Part shown: piece after piece, positions 60,901 to 64,000 of the stretch
Layout: the number at the start of each line of letters is the position of its first letter
Numbering within the stretch: position 1 is the first letter of the stretch
NCBI GenBank assembly: GCA_948567375.1
Contig: OX419761.1
Location: 18,142,243-18,206,242 of the forward strand
Reading direction: 5' to 3'
DNA: 64,000 nucleotides
DNA from: Lunularia cruciata
Taxonomy: Eukaryota > Streptophyta > Marchantiopsida > Lunulariales > Lunulariaceae
Made by a program: the position numbers and the translations under genes
The notes under the pieces: generated by a model
Seen by the model: only the letters and a program-made list of their open reading frames with translations
Databases searched by the model: none
What the model was told of the DNA's origin: nothing

Positions 60901-61992
60901 GTGACATTGGCATTAGATCATTTTGGATATAATGGAAATGGCGCCTATATTTCCAAAGGAATGAACTTATGGGGAATTAGTATGGGACAAGTTTTAATAA
61001 AAGAGTAATCAATTACCATATTATCCATTCTTAAAAAGGAATCCAATGACTAAGGATTGAAGAGAGAGCCAAAATATGGTATGTATTTGTATGAAAAGGG
61101 TTCCCAAGGTGTAATACTCCGAGGACAAGAGAAGAGAGAAAACACGGATTTCACATCCAATCATCCGATGCTCCAAAGGAGCACCTTCTCTTTATTATAC
61201 AGAAGAAGAGGATCTCCTCCAACGAAGCTCCACCATAGGATAAGTCACATATATAGGTAACCTGTCAGTAAGTTCCACCATTGGATTACTAACTTGGATG
61301 GGTGACATGTTGGTCTTGATCCTATCTGGTTGGTCAAACAAGCTTTGACCTAAGGGAATATTTTATAGAATCTACTTGTAGGAATCTCAAAATCACATGG
61401 GTGAGATACCGATGGAAAGCTCTCGATGAAATAAAGCAAGGGAAGGGAAGGCTAGATAGTTCCATTGGGAGGGATCATCTGCACATTTTTGAGGCCTAAT
61501 TCATTTGTTTAGGCCTCCAAAATTGCCTTTGAAGCTTTCAGGCATATTTAGATTCCTACTCTATTAGTAGAAGTCCCCTTTTGGGGATACCTATTTCTGA
61601 TCTATAGTCCATCATGTGTAACATTCTTCCAGATGTTACCAAGCCAATTTTCACCTTTAAATCATATGTTTAGCTATTGGTTCTAAGGTTTTCAAGTCTA
61701 TTTTGATTACTAGAAGTACTCTTTTGGTGATACTTCTATCTGATCTATTTTATCTATCATGTATAACATCATTCCAGATATTAACAAACAAATTTCACAT
61801 TGAGATCATATGGCTAGCTCTTGGTATTACACACAATGTGCATGGCTAGTGGATGGAACTCACTTTTCTCTATTTCAAAGGCCTACCATTGATGTGAAAG
61901 TTAACTTTAGCAAAAATTTCTCTTACTCTATAAATGGTCAAGTAATTTTTGATGACCAAGCAAAAAATTATTCACTTTATTGGAGGGAATAA
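60901..61992 (+). pseudogene. PIF/Harbinger transposase relic 2, interrupted by a solo LTR
   Basis: Left of the LTR, 60901-61003 encodes VTLALDHFGYNGNGAYISKG then NLWGISMGQVL, the helical region of PIF/Harbinger transposases. Near 61059-61109 EERAKIW and KGFPR follow, the segment just before the first catalytic motif. Right of the LTR, 61837-61992 encodes CAWLVDGTHFSLF and FSYSINGQVIFDD, with the first catalytic Asp in LVDGTH. In relatives KGFPRC and the LVDGTHF block are adjacent, so the LTR (61110-61831) sits inside the former coding region. Additional stop codons and frame changes are present, and the C-terminal part is missing after about 61990. It is related to relic 1 but belongs to a different copy or lineage. 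Confidence 0.85.
61110..61831 (-). mobile_element. Solo LTR 4, inside a Harbinger relic
   Basis: A 722-bp LTR of the same family as LTRs 1 to 3, in reverse orientation: it starts TGTAATACTCCGAGG and ends CTTGGTATTACA. It is similar to LTR 2 in length and sequence. The bordering 5-mers, CAAGG on the left and CACAA on the right, are not a clear duplication. No internal retrotransposon region is present. Confidence 0.9.
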
Positions 61993-63399
61993 TTTTCACT
62001 ATTTCAATCACTTGATGTTTCAATCTTCATTATTTCATCTTTGATTTCTATCATTTATGGAATAGTTTGTGGCTAATGGAGGGTGTATTATGTACAAGAA
62101 TCACTGATTGCATGTGAAAGCTAATGCATCATTTGTGTGCTTTACTAGGTTTAACTAATGAAACACTTAAATCAAAAAATATGGCATACTAATCAATCAA
62201 CAAAAAGTCATCTAATAAAAAAGTGATCAAATCATGTCATGATATGATATGTTTAACAAATTCCAAACTTTGGTTAGACCTAAACAAAAGGGTAGTATGC
62301 ATTTTTTTAAGAGCAATCAATATTTTAGGAGATGTTGGATAAGTACTTGTGAGTCATCTTGTGCTTTCATTTGAACAAGCCAAAACTCAAGAATAAGAAG
62401 GACTTTAATCATTGAGTGGCTCAAACCAAGTCTCTTAGTGAACATTTTCTTGTTATACACAAATCATGTTGGCATTCTTTGTAGGAGTTGAGGGTTTAGG
62501 GATAAAAGATAAAAGAAACTCTTATCTCTTGCAATGGATTCTAATTTGTATGATATTACACAATCTTTTGGTTAATATGTGTGATATATGGGAGGATTAG
62601 GAAAAATTCACTAGAGATGAGGCTAATTCTATACATCAACTCAAGGAAGCAAGTAAGAGCAATCACTAGATTAGACAGGAAACTATGCAATCAATGGTAC
62701 ATACTTGCTTTGTGTCGAACCAAGCAATTGGTGGATGTTTGTACAATAACCTATGAATATTAATAAAGTGAAGTAAAATTTTATTGTGAAAAGATATTCT
62801 TGGTTTTTGAATAGGTTTGCTTGCTACACTATCTCAATTTTTGCAAAGGTTCACTGTCTAAAGGTGAGTCTAATCAATTAAAGGGGTAGGAGTAGCTCAT
62901 TTAGGTAGGGTTGCTTGCATGATGTATGTGTTCACTCATTGTATGGTGTTGATGTTGCTCAATCTATGAAGTGTTTGCTTGGTTTGGGTGGCATTTCCCA
63001 TTGATTTTATCTGTGCTTGCTCCTACAAGGTGAACGTTTAGATAGGTTTGCTCAGATTGTACATTGAGTACACTTTGGTTCAAATTCAGAAAATTATTTT
63101 TTTAACACATTAAGCATAGAAATATATAGATATAGATTTAAAATTTCCTTGTTTATACTTGCCAAAGTCTATAAATGTAATGTTTATAGATTTCAAAGGA
63201 GGATTATACATTAAATTATGGCATGAGTTTAGTATAAAATTTTCTTTGCTCCTTGATTGGCACTAGAGGTTTAGAACTTATGGGAACAAGTGCAACATTT
63301 CAAAATTGCACAACATTTTATACATATGCACTCAAAGGAAGTCCATTAGAGGAGTTTACACATTCACATGAAAGGTGTCCAAAATTTTGATTTTAAGGG
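61993..63399. other. AT-rich intergenic DNA
   Basis: No gene supported. The Harbinger element's right end may lie in this stretch but is not recognisable. Confidence 0.45.
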
Positions 63400-63760
63400 C
63401 AAATCCAACAATAGGATAAGGGAGAAGGGATGTGGATCAAAATTTGAAATTGAGGGATGAGAGAGGTGCAATAAGAAGAGCATATAAATTTGAAGGTGAG
63501 TGCAATTTCAAAAAGAGAAGAGAATGAGCATTGTTGATAGGAAGGAGGAATTCAAAAACCTCATATGAAGGCAAGAGGACATTCCAAAATAGAGAAGTGA
63601 AGATTTTGAAATTCTGAAAGTGAGTGCAATTTTGAAAATCTAAGGATAAAGCCTTTTTGAAGGAGGATATATAGAGAATTTTTGAGATAAAGAAATCAAG
63701 GAGATAGAGTCCATGAGGTCTTTAAAAATCTCTAGTACCAAACATAGAACTACAGGGAAG
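63400..63760. repeat. Purine-rich tract
   Basis: The plus strand is rich in A and G (GGAGAAGGGATG, GAGGGATGAGAGAGG, AAGAGAAGAGAATGAG). It is the strand-reversed counterpart in style of the pyrimidine tracts at 38.6-39.5 and 53.4-53.9 kb. No firm repeat unit was found. Confidence 0.6.
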
Positions 63761-64000
63761 GGAGAAATTGGAGGTCATTTTTGCAAGGTTTAAGGGAAGG
63801 AAAGCCATTCTACTCAATCTACTCTATAGCACTAACATAGCCTTCATAGATAGCATACACTTCAAAATAATTCAAATATTTTTTGGAAGAATTGCAACCC
63901 TGTAGGATATCACAAATTGTTAATGAATTGTTGATATAGGAATTGTTAAGATATAAGATATCATGAATTATTAAGGAATTATTAATAGAGGAACCATTGT
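63761..64000. other. Window edge, AT-rich
   Basis: Ends in short repeats of AATTGTTAAT(G/A)AATTGTT-like words; no gene. Confidence 0.5.

Overview
The window looks like a plant nuclear chromosome. It carries a nuclear gene for a plastid ribosomal protein with a transit peptide, a plant-type nucleoporin NUP58 and a plant receptor-kinase-like protein. All three have short GT-AG introns, and they sit among plant-type mobile elements (a Stowaway-like MITE, PIF/Harbinger and pogo/Tigger transposases, solo LTRs). Compact introns and short untranslated intervals would suit a seed-free land plant such as a bryophyte. That placement is an inference; nothing here fixes the species.

Layout. Bases 1-5337 hold no gene I can support, only AT-rich and then mixed-composition DNA with one 178-bp tandem duplication. 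Bases 5338-11057 are the gene-dense part: a three-exon plastid bL35 gene on the minus strand and a seven-exon NUP58 gene on the plus strand, sharing a roughly 600-bp divergent promoter with three ACGT-core sites. All exon joins of both genes were checked for GT-AG borders and phase. Bases 11058-21456 are intergenic, with a Stowaway-like MITE, an inverted-repeat element and the first copies of a short retroposon family. Bases 21457-23688 are a five-exon gene for a receptor-like protein whose kinase domain lacks several catalytic residues, so it is predicted to be a pseudokinase. From 23689 to the end no intact gene is visible. This 40-kb tract holds four solo LTRs of one family, two PIF/Harbinger transposase relics (one interrupted by a solo LTR), one pogo/Tigger relic, a pair of related decayed coding segments of unknown origin, pyrimidine-rich minisatellites and several strong palindromes.

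The most unusual item is a dispersed family of short retroposons seen nine times. Its copies share a common end reading CTACGCGGTCGCCTTT, are cut short to different degrees at the other end, and in at least three cases are flanked by 10-11 bp target-site duplications. It behaves like a SINE with a T-rich tail, and I do not recognise it. One copy has an inverted copy of host flank at its 5' junction.

The three genes do not form a pathway: one serves plastid translation, one the nuclear pore, one probably signalling. Functional calls rest on motifs read by eye; no database search was possible.
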